DNA of 64,000 nucleotides from VRUE01 sp963708115 (GTDB lineage Bacteria; Actinomycetota; Thermoleophilia; Solirubrobacterales; 70-9), in contig CAVPRX010000002.1 in assembly GCA_963708115.1 (NCBI GenBank), forward strand, positions 744,001 to 808,000. Reading direction: 5' to 3'. Below the pieces are notes generated by a model. The model saw only the letters and a program-made list of their open reading frames with translations, made no database searches and was not told the DNA's origin. Each line of letters opens with the position of its first letter. Position 1 is the first letter of the stretch. This document shows, one piece after another, positions 52,894 through 62,612 of the stretch. Both the position numbers and the translations under genes were made by a program.

Positions 52894-55137
52894 ATGAGCA
52901 TGTTTGACGTAACCCGCGTCTCGGCGGATATCGGCGACAGCCAGATTTCCTTTGAGACCGGAAAACTCGCGAAGCAGGCGGGCGGCGCGGTCGTAGTTCA
53001 GGCCGGCGACACCATGGTCCTGTGCACCGCAACCGTCGGCAGTCTGCGCGACGTGGACTTTCTTCCCCTCACCGTCGACATCGAGGAGCGGATGTACGCC
53101 GCGGGCAAAATCCCCGGCTCGTTCTTCCGTCGCGAGGGCAAATCCAGCGAGAAGGCGACGCTGACCGCGCGCATGATCGACCGGCCGATCCGGCCGCTCT
53201 TCCCCAAGGGCTGGCACTACGAGACCCAGCTCGTCGCGATCCCGATGTCGGTGGACCAGGTCCACCCCTACGACATCCTCGCGATGAACGGCGCCTCCGC
53301 GGCGCTGGCGATCTCGCCGGTCCCAGTAGCCGACCACGTCGGCGCGGTGCGGATCGGCAAGCTCGACGGCGACTTCGTCGTCAACCCCTCCGAGGAGGAC
53401 CACGCCGAGCTCGATCTCGACCTGATCGTCGCCGGCACCAGCGAGGCGATCCTGATGGTCGAGGCCGGCGCCAACGGCGTCACCGAGCAGGAGATCCTCG
53501 ACGCGCTCGACATCGCCCACGGCGAGATCAAGAAGCTCGTCGCCGCGATGGAGGGGTTGCAGCAGAAGGCCGGCAAGGAGAAGATCGAGGTCGAAGCGCC
53601 CTCGATCGACGAGGGGCTGCTCAGCGATATCCGCGGCTCCCATGGCCAGGCGCTCGTCGACGCGATCGCCACCGAAGGCAAGCTCGAGCGCTACGAGGCG
53701 ATCGACGAGGTCAAGGACGAGGTAGTCGCCAAGTACGCGCCCGAGTCAGACGGAGAGGCCGACGAGAAGCGCGTGGCCGAGGTCAAGGCCGCTTTCGGCT
53801 CGATCGAGAAGGACACGATCCGCAAGGCGATCGCCGTCGACAAGAAGCGCCCCGACGGCCGCGCCCAGGACGAGATCCGGCCGATCGAGTGCGAGGTCGA
53901 CGTCTCCCCCCGCGTGCACGGCTCAGCCCTGTTCACCCGCGGTGAGACGCAGATCCTCTCCAACGCCGCGCTCGGCACGACCCGCATGGACATGCGGATC
54001 GACACGCTCGGCTTGGAGACGTCGAAGAAATTCTGGCACCACTACAACTTCCCGCCCTTCTCGGTCGGGGAGGCCGGCTTCATGCGCGGCCCGAAGCGTC
54101 GCGACATCGGCCACGGCGCCCTCGCCGAGCGGGCACTGGTTGCCACCGTCCCGAACGAAGAGGACTTCCCCTATGTGATCCGGGTCGTCTCTGAGACGCT
54201 CGAGTCGAATGGCTCCTCGTCGATGGGCTCGGTTTGCGCCTCCTCGATGGCATTGCAGGCAGCGGGCGTGCCGGTCAGCGCACCGGTCGCCGGCGTCGCG
54301 ATGGGCCTGATCAAAGAGGGTGACGACTACATCGTCCTCACCGACATCGCCGGCGTCGAGGACCACCTCGGCGACATGGACTTCAAGGTCGCCGGGACCG
54401 CAGACGGGATCACCGCGCTGCAGATGGACATCAAGATCACCGGCGTCACCTTCGAAATCCTCACCGACGCTCTGGAGCAGGCCAACAAGGGCCGCCAGTT
54501 CATCCTCGGCAAGATGGCCGAGGCGATCGACGGCCCGCGCGAGACGCTCTCCAAGCACGCGCCGCGAATCGAGGCGATCAAGATCGATCAGGAGAAGATC
54601 GGCGCCGTGATCGGCAAAGGCGGGGAAACGATCCGCGCCCTCTGCGAGGAGTTCGAAGCCGAAATCGACGTCGAGGACGACGGCACGATCCGGATCTACG
54701 CCCCGACCGGCGAACTGGTCGAAGCCTGTGTATCCCGGATCGAGTCGATGACCAAGGAGGCGGAGATCGGCGACCGATACAACGCCGCCAAAGTCGTCAA
54801 GACGACGACCTTCGGCGCCTTCGTCGAGCTGGTCAAGGGCACCGACGGCCTGCTGCACATCTCCAACGTGAAGCCGGGGGAGAGGGTCGACTCGGTCGAT
54901 GACGTGCTCAGCTCGGGTGACGTGATCGACGTCACCGTGGTCGAGGTCGACCGCGAGCGCGGCCGGATCGGCCTGCGGCTCTCCGACGACCCCTCGGTGG
55001 CCGGTAAAACCGCCGAGGAGCTGGCCGAGGTCGGCTCCGGCGACGGTGGCCCGCGCCGCAACGGTGGCGACCGCGATCGCGGTGGCCGTGGCGGCGGGGG
55101 CGGCGGTCGGCGGCGCGAGCGCGAGCGTCGCAGCTAG
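52894..55137 (+). CDS. pnp: Polyribonucleotide nucleotidyltransferase (PNPase)
   Basis: A 747-residue PNPase: two RNase PH-like cores (GKIPGSFFRREGKSSEKATL; SPRVHGSALFTRGETQIL, SETLESNGSSSMGSVCAS with the phosphate-binding serines), the linking helical domain, KH (IGAVIGKGGETIRALCEEF) and S1 (TTFGAFVELVKGTDGLLHIS). The C-terminal ~30 residues are Gly/Arg/Asp-rich (GGRGGGGGGRRRERERR), probably an RNA-binding or unfolded tail. It degrades RNA 3'-5' with phosphate. Confidence 0.97.
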   Translation: MSMFDVTRVSADIGDSQISFETGKLAKQAGGAVVVQAGDTMVLCTATVGSLRDVDFLPLTVDIEERMYAAGKIPGSFFRREGKSSEKATLTARMIDRPIRPLFPKGWHYETQLVAIPMSVDQVHPYDILAMNGASAALAISPVPVADHVGAVRIGKLDGDFVVNPSEEDHAELDLDLIVAGTSEAILMVEAGANGVTEQEILDALDIAHGEIKKLVAAMEGLQQKAGKEKIEVEAPSIDEGLLSDIRGSHGQALVDAIATEGKLERYEAIDEVKDEVVAKYAPESDGEADEKRVAEVKAAFGSIEKDTIRKAIAVDKKRPDGRAQDEIRPIECEVDVSPRVHGSALFTRGETQILSNAALGTTRMDMRIDTLGLETSKKFWHHYNFPPFSVGEAGFMRGPKRRDIGHGALAERALVATVPNEEDFPYVIRVVSETLESNGSSSMGSVCASSMALQAAGVPVSAPVAGVAMGLIKEGDDYIVLTDIAGVEDHLGDMDFKVAGTADGITALQMDIKITGVTFEILTDALEQANKGRQFILGKMAEAIDGPRETLSKHAPRIEAIKIDQEKIGAVIGKGGETIRALCEEFEAEIDVEDDGTIRIYAPTGELVEACVSRIESMTKEAEIGDRYNAAKVVKTTTFGAFVELVKGTDGLLHISNVKPGERVDSVDDVLSSGDVIDVTVVEVDRERGRIGLRLSDDPSVAGKTAEELAEVGSGDGGPRRNGGDRDRGGRGGGGGGRRRERERRS

Positions 55138-55140
55138 CCC

Positions 55141-56412
55141 TTGAGCGCTGCGCAGCTAACCGAGCTCAGCTCGGGCGTCCGGGTCGTCACCGAGGAGGTT
55201 CCCTCGGTCCGCTCCGTGGCGCTCGGGCTCTGGGTTCGCACCGGCTCGAGGAACGAGACGCCGGCCCAGGCCGGCGTCTCGCACTTCCTCGAGCACCTGC
55301 TGTTCAAGGGCACCGCGCGCTACTCGGCGATCGAGATCTCCGAGCTCTTCGACGGGCTCGGCGCCTCGGTCAACGCGGCGACCGGCAAGGAGACCACCCA
55401 CCTGCATGCCCGCTTCCTCGACGAGCACACCGATGAGGTCTTCGACCTGCTCGCCGAGATGCTGCTGGCGCCGACCTACCCGGACATCGACTCCGAGCGC
55501 GATGTCGTGCTGGAGGAGATCGCGATGTACGAGGACGAGCCGCAGGACCGCGTCCACGACATCCTCGCCGGCGCTGTGTTCGGCGAGCACCCGCTGGGCC
55601 GGCGAGTGCTCGGCGAGGCCGAGGTGATCTCCTCGATTCCGGTTCCCGACATCGAGGCCTACCGCAAGGATCGCTACACCGGCGCGCACGTGGTCGTCGG
55701 CGCGGCCGGCCACCTCCAGCACGAGCGAATCGCCGAGTTGGCCGAGCGGCTCGTCTCGCCGGCCCCCGGCGGCGACGGCTCCGACCCAGTGGAGGCCACC
55801 GCGGAGGCGCGCCTGCGCTTCTACCCCAAGGACACCGAGCAGTACCACATCTGCTTCGGCGCGACCGGGATCGTCCGCGACGACGAGCGCCGCTACGGCC
55901 TCGCGGTGCTCGACTCGATCTTCGGCGGGTCGACCTCTTCGCGCCTCTTCCGCGAGGTGCGCGAGAAGCGCGGCCTCGCCTACTCGGTCGGCTCCTACAA
56001 CGAGCAGTACACCGATTCCGGCATGGTCGCGACCTACGTCGGCACCCGTGAGGACAACGTCGAGGAAGCGTGCGCGGTGATCGGTGCCGAGCTGGAGCGG
56101 CTGCGCACCGAGCCGGTCTCGGCCGACGAGCTGGCGCGGGCGAAGGAGAACGTCAAGGGGCGCCTCGTGCTCTCCTCGGAGTCGACCGCGGCGCGGATGT
56201 CGCGGATCTCGCGCTCGACCCTCTTCAACCTGCCGATCGAAAGCCTCGACTCGATGCTGGCCAAAGTCGATGCGGTGAGCGTCGAGGAGCTGAGCGAGCT
56301 GGCGAGCGAGCTCTACGGCGCCGAGCGGCTCTCGGCGGCCTGTGTCGGCCGCGACGAGGATTGCTTCCGCAAGGCGCTTTCCCCCGTATCCGAGGAGCTG
56401 GCGGCAGCGTGA
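55141..56412 (+). CDS. M16-family zinc metallopeptidase
   Basis: A 423-residue pitrilysin-family protease. The inverted zinc motif HFLEH (His48, Glu51, His52) and the third ligand in VLEEIAMYEDEPQD (about Glu125/126) indicate an active subunit. The second domain has the substrate-binding FREVREKRGLAYSVGSY. This is the processing-peptidase-like protein usually found after pnp in actinobacteria and Bacillus. It starts at TTG 55141, three bases after the pnp stop; its stop overlaps dapB. Confidence 0.92.
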   Translation: MSAAQLTELSSGVRVVTEEVPSVRSVALGLWVRTGSRNETPAQAGVSHFLEHLLFKGTARYSAIEISELFDGLGASVNAATGKETTHLHARFLDEHTDEVFDLLAEMLLAPTYPDIDSERDVVLEEIAMYEDEPQDRVHDILAGAVFGEHPLGRRVLGEAEVISSIPVPDIEAYRKDRYTGAHVVVGAAGHLQHERIAELAERLVSPAPGGDGSDPVEATAEARLRFYPKDTEQYHICFGATGIVRDDERRYGLAVLDSIFGGSTSSRLFREVREKRGLAYSVGSYNEQYTDSGMVATYVGTREDNVEEACAVIGAELERLRTEPVSADELARAKENVKGRLVLSSESTAARMSRISRSTLFNLPIESLDSMLAKVDAVSVEELSELASELYGAERLSAACVGRDEDCFRKALSPVSEELAAA

Positions 56413-57074
56413 TCCGGGTCGGCGTCTCTGGCGCGGCCGGGAGAATGGGCCGCACCGTCTGCGACGCGGTCGAGGGTGCCGACGGTTTGGCGCTGGTCGC
56501 GAAGGTCGACCCCAGCCTCGACACCGAGCTGGTCAGCGTGCTCGACGACGTCGATGTGATCGTCGACTTCAGCACGCCAGACACGGCGCTTGGCAATGCC
56601 AGGACCTGTCTCGATGCCGGCGTGCACGTCGTCCTCGGCACGACCGGGTTCGACCTCGACGCCCTGCGCGCCGCCGCCGATGCCGGCGATGCCAACTGCT
56701 TCGTCGCGCCGAACTTCGCGATCGGGGCCGTGTTGCTGATGGAGGCGTCGCAAGCGATCGCCAAGCACATGCCCGAGTGCGAGATCGTCGAGCTGCACCA
56801 CGACCGCAAGCTCGACGCGCCGTCGGGAACGGCGAAGCGGACCGCGGAGCTGATCGAGGGCGCCGGCGGCAACGTCCACGAGCCGATCCACTCGGTGCGA
56901 CTGCAGGGCTTGGTCGCCCACCAGGAAGTGATCTTCGGCGGCGAGGGGCAGACGCTCTCGATTCGCCACGACTCGATCGACCGTGTCTCGTTCATGCCGG
57001 GCGTCGTCCTGGCGGTACGCAAGGTCGCCGACCTGCCCGACCGTTTCACGGTCGGCCTCGAGAAGCTGTTGTAG
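56409..57074 (+). CDS. dapB: 4-hydroxy-tetrahydrodipicolinate reductase
   Basis: The GTG at 56409 inside the previous stop gives 221 residues. NAD(P)-binding GVSGAAGRMG, FSTPDTALGN, GTTGF, APNFAIGAVLL, and the catalytic HHDRKLDAPSGTAKR (His, Lys) are diagnostic. It is slightly short for DapB but all motifs are present. It serves lysine and diaminopimelate synthesis together with dapA about 1.5 kb downstream. Confidence 0.95.
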   Translation: MIRVGVSGAAGRMGRTVCDAVEGADGLALVAKVDPSLDTELVSVLDDVDVIVDFSTPDTALGNARTCLDAGVHVVLGTTGFDLDALRAAADAGDANCFVAPNFAIGAVLLMEASQAIAKHMPECEIVELHHDRKLDAPSGTAKRTAELIEGAGGNVHEPIHSVRLQGLVAHQEVIFGGEGQTLSIRHDSIDRVSFMPGVVLAVRKVADLPDRFTVGLEKLL

Positions 57075-57078
57075 GTTC

Positions 57079-58527
57079 ATGGCCATGACGGAGGAGCTGG
57101 CGCGCATGGACGCGACCGCACAGGCAGATCTGGTCAGCAAGGGGGAGGCGACTCCGGTTGAGCTGGTCGAAGCGGCCATCGCCCGCATCGAGGCCACCAA
57201 CGGCGACGTGAATGCCGTGATCCACCCGCTCTTCGAGGAAGGGCTCGAGGCTGCCCGCGGTGAGCTCCCCGACGGACCCTTCAAGGGCGTTCCCTTCCTG
57301 CTCAAGGACCTTGGTGCCGCTTTCGCCGGCCAGCCACTCCACCTCGGCATGGGTTACCTGAAGGAGCGCGACTTCCGCGCCCCGATGGACACCTACCTCG
57401 CCCAGCGCTTCCGTGCCGCCGGCCTGGTCACGATCGGCAAGACGAACGCGCCCGAGCTGGGCATCCTGCCGACTACCGAGCCGCGCGCCCACGGCGCCAC
57501 CCACAACCCCTGGGACCTCGATCGCACGCCAGGAGGTTCGAGCGGGGGCTCCGGCGCGGCGGTGGCCGCCGGCATGGTGCCGATGGCCCACGCCAACGAC
57601 GGCGGCGGCTCGATCCGCATACCGGCATCCAACTGCGGCCTCGTCGGCCTCAAGCCGAGCCGGCAACGGATCAGCGAGGGGCCGTTGATCGGCGACATCA
57701 TGTCCGGCCTCACCTGCGAGCTCTGCGTCTCGCGCTCGGTCCGCGACACCGCGGCCCTGCTCGAGGCTGTGCACGGGCCCGCGCCCGGCGATCCCTACGT
57801 CGCGCCGCCCCCGGAGCGCCCCTACACCGAGGAGCTCGATGCCGATCCCGGCAAGCTGAGGATCGCTCTTTGGACGGAGACGATCATCGAGCAGGACGCC
57901 GACCCCGAGGTCGTCGCGGCGGCACGGGCCGGCGCGAAGGCGCTCGAAGGGCTCGGCCACCAGGTCGAGGAGCCGGACATGAGCGCCTTCGCGAGCCTGC
58001 CGATAATCGAGCCCTTCCTCGTCCGCTGGGCTGCCGGTCAGGCCCAGGCGCTCGAGCAGTTCGGCATCATCGGCGGGCAGCCGGTCGGGGCCGACGATGT
58101 CGAGCCGCTGACCTGGGCTCTGGCGGAGATCGGCCGTACGCGCAGCGCCGGCGACTACCTGGCGGCGGTCGGCCAGCACCAGGTGATGAGCCGGATGTTC
58201 GCCGGCATCCACGAGTCCGGCTTCGACCTGCTGCTGACGCCGACCATGGGCGAGCCCCCGCCGCCGCTCGGGACCTTCGACGACTCCGGGCCAGACCCGA
58301 TGGCCGCCTTCGAGCGGGCATTCCTGGCCGGCTGCTTCACCGCGGCCTTCAACGCCACCGGGCAGCCGGCGATCTCTCTGCCCCTGCACTGGACCGAGGA
58401 CGGCCTGCCGGTCGGCGTCCAGCTCGTCGCGCCGCTGGGGAGGGAGGACCTGCTGCTGCGGGTCGCTTCCCAGCTCGAGCAGGCGGTTCCGTGGGCCGAT
58501 CGCACGGCGCCCACCTTTGCCACATGA
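57079..58527 (+). CDS. Amidase-signature hydrolase
   Basis: A 482-residue amidase (GatA-like superfamily). The Ser-cisSer-Lys triad is visible: Lys in PFLLKDLGA, the serine-rich TPGGSSGGSGAAVAAGM, and DGGGSIRIPAS. The substrate is not defined by sequence; there are no gatB/gatC genes beside it and it lacks GatA-specific flanks, so a free-standing amidase is likelier. A second ATG at 57085 is equally good: TAGGTT ends seven bases before it, which would suit a leaderless start. It lies between dapB and dapA. Confidence 0.88.
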   Translation: MAMTEELARMDATAQADLVSKGEATPVELVEAAIARIEATNGDVNAVIHPLFEEGLEAARGELPDGPFKGVPFLLKDLGAAFAGQPLHLGMGYLKERDFRAPMDTYLAQRFRAAGLVTIGKTNAPELGILPTTEPRAHGATHNPWDLDRTPGGSSGGSGAAVAAGMVPMAHANDGGGSIRIPASNCGLVGLKPSRQRISEGPLIGDIMSGLTCELCVSRSVRDTAALLEAVHGPAPGDPYVAPPPERPYTEELDADPGKLRIALWTETIIEQDADPEVVAAARAGAKALEGLGHQVEEPDMSAFASLPIIEPFLVRWAAGQAQALEQFGIIGGQPVGADDVEPLTWALAEIGRTRSAGDYLAAVGQHQVMSRMFAGIHESGFDLLLTPTMGEPPPPLGTFDDSGPDPMAAFERAFLAGCFTAAFNATGQPAISLPLHWTEDGLPVGVQLVAPLGREDLLLRVASQLEQAVPWADRTAPTFAT

Positions 58528-58549
58528 CCGCCCCGATACCCTGCCTGCG

Positions 58550-59425
58550 ATGAGCGAGATCCGCGGTGTCATGACGGCGATGGCCACCCCCTTCGATCGC
58601 GAGGGGGGAGTGGACGAGGCGGCAGCCCGCCGGCTCGCTTCCTACCTGGTCGAGCACGGCTCGCACGGTGTCGTCGTCGCCGGATCTTCGGGCGAGGCGG
58701 CAACTCTCGACGACAAGGAGCACATCGCGCTGCTGGCGGCGATAGTCGACGAGATCGGCGACGAGGCGACGGTGATCTGCGGCACCGGCACGAACGACAC
58801 GCGCCACTCGGTCGAGCTGACCAAGGCCGCTGCCGAGGCCGGCGCGGACGGCGCGCTGGTCGTCACGCCCTACTACAACAAGCCCACCTTCCCCGGGATC
58901 CGCGCTCACTACGAAGCGATCGCCACCGCGATCCCCGGCCTGCCGTTGATCGCCTACAACATCCCCTCGCGGGTGGTGATCAACGTCGGCCCAGCCGAAC
59001 TCGCGGAGCTGGCCAAGATCGACGGCGTGGTCGCCGTCAAGCAGGCCCAGAATGAGGAGCTGCAACAGATTGAGGGAATGGCGCTCCTTGCCGGCAATGA
59101 CGACGGCTTCATGCGCGTTCTGGAGCTGGGCGGAGCCGGAGGGATTCTCGTTGCGTCGCATGTGGTTGGCCCACAAATGCGGGAAATGTGGGATGCCGCC
59201 CAGGCGGGCGACCTCGAGCGAGCGCGTGAGATCGATGCCAAGCTGCGGCCCGCCTATGACGTGATGGGCTTCGTCACCAACCCGATCCCGCTGAAGGCGG
59301 CGCTGGAGATGACCGGGCTGATCCCCCACGGCGGTCTGCGGCTACCCCTCTTCGAGCTCGACGCGGACCAGCGCACCGTCGTGCGCGAGGCGCTCGATGC
59401 AGTCGACGTGCCGGTGGCCTCCTAG
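58550..59425 (+). CDS. dapA: 4-hydroxy-tetrahydrodipicolinate synthase
   Basis: The ATG at 58550 gives 291 residues. The Schiff-base Lys is in GVVAVKQAQ, with YNIPSR and PYYNKPT as substrate-binding motifs and VVAGSSGEAATL (family G-T-T-G-E replaced by GSSGE) near the N-terminus. It condenses pyruvate and aspartate semialdehyde. TACCCT seven bases before the ATG with no Shine-Dalgarno suggests a leaderless mRNA. The GSSGE variant means a related aldolase (N-acetylneuraminate lyase family) is not fully excluded, but the dapB context favours DapA. Confidence 0.9.
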   Translation: MSEIRGVMTAMATPFDREGGVDEAAARRLASYLVEHGSHGVVVAGSSGEAATLDDKEHIALLAAIVDEIGDEATVICGTGTNDTRHSVELTKAAAEAGADGALVVTPYYNKPTFPGIRAHYEAIATAIPGLPLIAYNIPSRVVINVGPAELAELAKIDGVVAVKQAQNEELQQIEGMALLAGNDDGFMRVLELGGAGGILVASHVVGPQMREMWDAAQAGDLERAREIDAKLRPAYDVMGFVTNPIPLKAALEMTGLIPHGGLRLPLFELDADQRTVVREALDAVDVPVAS

Positions 59426-59428
59426 CCG

Positions 59429-61090
59429 ATGGCCGCGAAACTGCGAGTACTGCCGCTCGGCGGCCTGGGCGAGATCGGCAAGAACATGACCGTGATCGAG
59501 TACGACGGACGGATCGTCGTCGTCGACACCGGCTTGATGTTCCCGACGCCGGAGATGCTCGGCATCGACCTGGTCCTGCCCGACTTCTCCTACCTGCGCG
59601 ACCGCGTCGACGACATCGAAGCGATCGTCCTCACCCACGGGCACGAGGACCACGTCGGCGCGCTGCCCTACGTGCTGCGCGAGATCGGCATGCCGCCGGT
59701 CATCTACGGCGGCCTGCTCACTGTCGGCATGGTGCGCTCCAAGCTCGACGAGCACAAGATGAAGGACGCGCCACTGGAGGAGCTGCCGGCGGGTAAAAAG
59801 GTCCAGCTGGGGCCCTTCGAGCTCGAGCTGGTCCATCTCTCCCACTCGATTCCCGACATGCGCGGCGTGATCCTCGGCACCGAGGTGGGCAAGATCCTGA
59901 TGACCGGCGACTACAAGTTCGACCAGACGCCGGTCGACGGCCGCCCCGCCGACATCTCACGGCTCGCCCAGCTCGGCCGCGAAGGCCTGCTGCTGCTCTG
60001 CGGCGACTCGACCAACGCCGACCGGCCGGGGATCGCACCGTCGGAGTCGAGCGTCGGGCCGGCGTTGCTGGAGACCTTCTCGGCCTGCAAAGGGCGGGTC
60101 ATCGTCACCTCCTTCGCCTCCAACATCCACCGCGTGCAGCAGGTGATCGACGCCGCTGTCGCGCTCGACCGCCGGGTCGCCTTGGTCGGTCGTTCGATGC
60201 GCAAGAACTTCAACATCGCCTCCAACCTCGGCATCGCCAAAGCGCCTTCGGGCCTCTTCATCCAGCCGCGCGAGATCGAGGACTTCCCCGACGAGAAGGT
60301 CGTCGTGATCTCCACCGGCAGCCAGGGCGAGCCGCTCTCGGCGCTGCGGCGGATGGCAAACAACGACCATCGCGACGTCCAGCTGCACTCCGGCGACACC
60401 GTCGTCTTCTCGGCGACGCCGGTGCCGGGTAACGAGCGCGCCGTGAACGAAACGATCGACCGCATCTACGAGATCGGCGCCTCGGTCGTGACCGCCAAAG
60501 ACGCGCCCATCCACGCTTCCGGGCACGGCTGGCAGGAGGAGCTGAAGCTGATGCTCAACCTGACCAAGCCCCGCTACGTGATGCCCATCCATGGCGACCA
60601 CCAGCGGCTGCGCCTGCACGCCGGCCTGGCCCACTCGGTCGGGATCGATCCCGAGAACGTCTTCCAGGGTCGCAATGGCCTGCCGCTCGAGCTGGATGCA
60701 AACGGGGCGCGCTTCGGCAAGGAGATCCACGCGGGTGTCGTCTACGTCGACGGCGTCAACGTCGGTGAGCCCGACGACGTCGCGTTGCGCGACCGGCGCG
60801 AGATCTCCGCCGACGGGATCTTCATCGTCGTCGCGACGATTTCCGCCGAGGACGGCAGCGTCGTCGCCGATCCCGAGGCGATCGTGCGCGGCGTCGCCCT
60901 GCCCGAGGGCGAGGAGTCCCTGGTCGAAGAACTCAAGGACGTGGTCGAGGACTCGCTCGAGGACGCCGCCGAGGCAGGCACGCGCGAAGTCCACCTGATC
61001 CAGGAAGACGTGCACGAGGCGATCGCCAAGCTCGTCTACGCGAAGCTGCGCAGCCGGCCGATGATCCTGCCGGTAGTCGTCGAGGTCTAG
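59429..61090 (+). CDS. rnj: Ribonuclease J
   Basis: A 553-residue RNase J. N-terminal LPLGGLGEIGKNM, the metal motif LTHGHEDHVGALPY (His70, His72, Asp74, His75), beta-CASP motifs (GDSTNADRPG, TSFASNIHRVQQ, VISTGSQGEP), HASGHGWQEE and IHGDHQRL. The C-terminal domain ends in VVVEV. It has endonuclease and 5'-3' exonuclease activity on RNA and belongs to the dapA-rnj unit typical of actinobacteria. A terminator follows. Confidence 0.96.
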   Translation: MAAKLRVLPLGGLGEIGKNMTVIEYDGRIVVVDTGLMFPTPEMLGIDLVLPDFSYLRDRVDDIEAIVLTHGHEDHVGALPYVLREIGMPPVIYGGLLTVGMVRSKLDEHKMKDAPLEELPAGKKVQLGPFELELVHLSHSIPDMRGVILGTEVGKILMTGDYKFDQTPVDGRPADISRLAQLGREGLLLLCGDSTNADRPGIAPSESSVGPALLETFSACKGRVIVTSFASNIHRVQQVIDAAVALDRRVALVGRSMRKNFNIASNLGIAKAPSGLFIQPREIEDFPDEKVVVISTGSQGEPLSALRRMANNDHRDVQLHSGDTVVFSATPVPGNERAVNETIDRIYEIGASVVTAKDAPIHASGHGWQEELKLMLNLTKPRYVMPIHGDHQRLRLHAGLAHSVGIDPENVFQGRNGLPLELDANGARFGKEIHAGVVYVDGVNVGEPDDVALRDRREISADGIFIVVATISAEDGSVVADPEAIVRGVALPEGEESLVEELKDVVEDSLEDAAEAGTREVHLIQEDVHEAIAKLVYAKLRSRPMILPVVVEV

Positions 61091-61103
61091 AGAGAACTAA
61101 AAA

Positions 61104-61146
61104 GGACCCGCCGGTCGCGTTGGGGAGAACCGGCGGGCCCTTGTGT
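61104..61146 (+). terminator. Terminator after RNase J gene
   Basis: GGACCCGCCGGT (61104-61115) and ACCGGCGGGCCC (61129-61140) form a 12-bp stem with one mismatch, followed by TTGTGT. It separates rnj from the convergent histidine kinase gene. Confidence 0.7.
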
Positions 61147-61176
61147 CTCGTCCGCGGACGAAATTAAGCCGGGGCG

Positions 61177-62586
61177 CTAAAGCGGGTCTAAAGCCGGGTT
61201 AATTCCCCGCTCAGTCTTGGAGGTGCGTAGGGGCAGCCGGACGCGAAAGAGCGCCCCGCCCAGGTCCGACTCGCCTGCCTCGGCGCTGCCTCCGTGCGAT
61301 CTGGCCACGGCGCTGACGATCGCCAGGCCCAGGCCGCTGCCGCCGCCGATCGCGGTGTCGGCGGGCCCGTCGCCACGGACGAAGCGCTCGAAGATCTGCT
61401 CGCGAAGCTCCTCCGGGATACCGGGACCGTTGTCGGCGACCTCGACAACGGCGCTCGTCCCTTCGGCGCGGAGACGCAGTTCGATCCCCGAGCCCGGGGG
61501 AGTGTGGCGGGCGGCGTTGTCGAGCAGATTGAGCACCAGGCGGTGCAGCTCGTCGGGGTTGCCGTCGACCAGCAGCGGTCGCTCGTTCTCGACGCGCAGC
61601 TCGCGTTCGCCGATCGTCGGCGCGACCTCCGCCGCGGCGTTGCCCGCCACCGCGGCCAGATCGCAGCGGGTGCGGGCGCCGATCCGCCCGGCGTCGGCGC
61701 GGGCGAGGAGGAGGAGGTCGCCGACCAGGCGGCTCATGCGGCTGGAGGAGCGCAGCGCCGAGTCGACCATCGCCCGCTCGTCTTCTTGTGCCGGCTCGTC
61801 GAGCGAGGCCTGGAGCAGCTCCAGGTTGGCGAGGATGCTGGTCAGCGGGGTGCGCAGCTCGTGCGAAGCGTCGGCGACGAACTCGCGCTGGCGCTTCAGT
61901 GCCGCTTCACGCTCGGCGCGGGCGGCGTCGAGCGAGCGGAGCATCAGCTCCAGCGTCCTGGCCAGCTCGCCCACCTCGTCGTCGACGCGCGGCTGTGGCA
62001 TGTGACTGGAGGGGTCGCCGGTGTCGGCGATTGTGCGTGCCGTCGCGGTCAGCGACGCGATTGGGCGCATCGCCCGACGGGCGATCGCCACGCCCGCGAG
62101 GCTGGCGAGCAGGGTCGCACCCAGCACGCCGGCGGCGATCAGGAGCCAGAGCCGGCCCACGGTCGAGTCGATGTGCTGCTCGTCGCGGCCATACTGGACA
62201 TAGCCGGCGATCCGCCCGGTCTGGCGACTGCGCAGGGCGACCGTCACGACCTGCATCTCGCCGATGTCGCGGATGCCCGGTGCCGGGGGTCCGAGCTCGG
62301 CGGCGTTCGGGCTGGCGTCGAGCTCGCGCCCCTGTGAGTCGTAGATCCGCACCGAGGCGTCGTTGGGGCTGGCGAAGTCGCCCAGGTCGGGCTCGCGGAC
62401 GATCAGCGTGTTGGTGATCGTGTCGACGATCTGGACCTGGGAGGCCAGCGTCGCCACCGCGCCCTTCATCTCGCGGTTGAAGTCGTCGCGGATGCGCTGC
62501 GCGGCGAGGTTGCCGACGATCACCCCGAACAGGACCAGGATCGCCAGGGTAAGGCCGGCGGAGACGCCGGCGAGGCGCCAGCGCAC
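61177..62586 (-). CDS. Two-component sensor histidine kinase
   Basis: A 469-residue kinase: transmembrane helix 1 (~6-26), a ~115-residue extracellular sensor with VRIYDSQGRELDAS, helix 2 (~146-168), HAMP (AIARRAMRPIASLTATAR), dimerisation/phosphoacceptor box FVADASHELRTPLTS with His242, and HATPase motifs N (LLDNAARHT), G1 (VADNGPGIP), F (IFERFVRGD) and G2 (GGSGLGLAIV). It is of the PrrB/MprB-like type. It starts at GTG 62586; the regulator gene ends 26 bases upstream, so the pair is co-transcribed. Confidence 0.93.
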   Translation of the reverse strand: MRWRLAGVSAGLTLAILVLFGVIVGNLAAQRIRDDFNREMKGAVATLASQVQIVDTITNTLIVREPDLGDFASPNDASVRIYDSQGRELDASPNAAELGPPAPGIRDIGEMQVVTVALRSRQTGRIAGYVQYGRDEQHIDSTVGRLWLLIAAGVLGATLLASLAGVAIARRAMRPIASLTATARTIADTGDPSSHMPQPRVDDEVGELARTLELMLRSLDAARAEREAALKRQREFVADASHELRTPLTSILANLELLQASLDEPAQEDERAMVDSALRSSSRMSRLVGDLLLLARADAGRIGARTRCDLAAVAGNAAAEVAPTIGERELRVENERPLLVDGNPDELHRLVLNLLDNAARHTPPGSGIELRLRAEGTSAVVEVADNGPGIPEELREQIFERFVRGDGPADTAIGGGSGLGLAIVSAVARSHGGSAEAGESDLGGALFRVRLPLRTSKTERGINPALDPL

Positions 62587-62612
62587 CGGCCAGTTGCCGG
62601 GCCGGAGCGCCG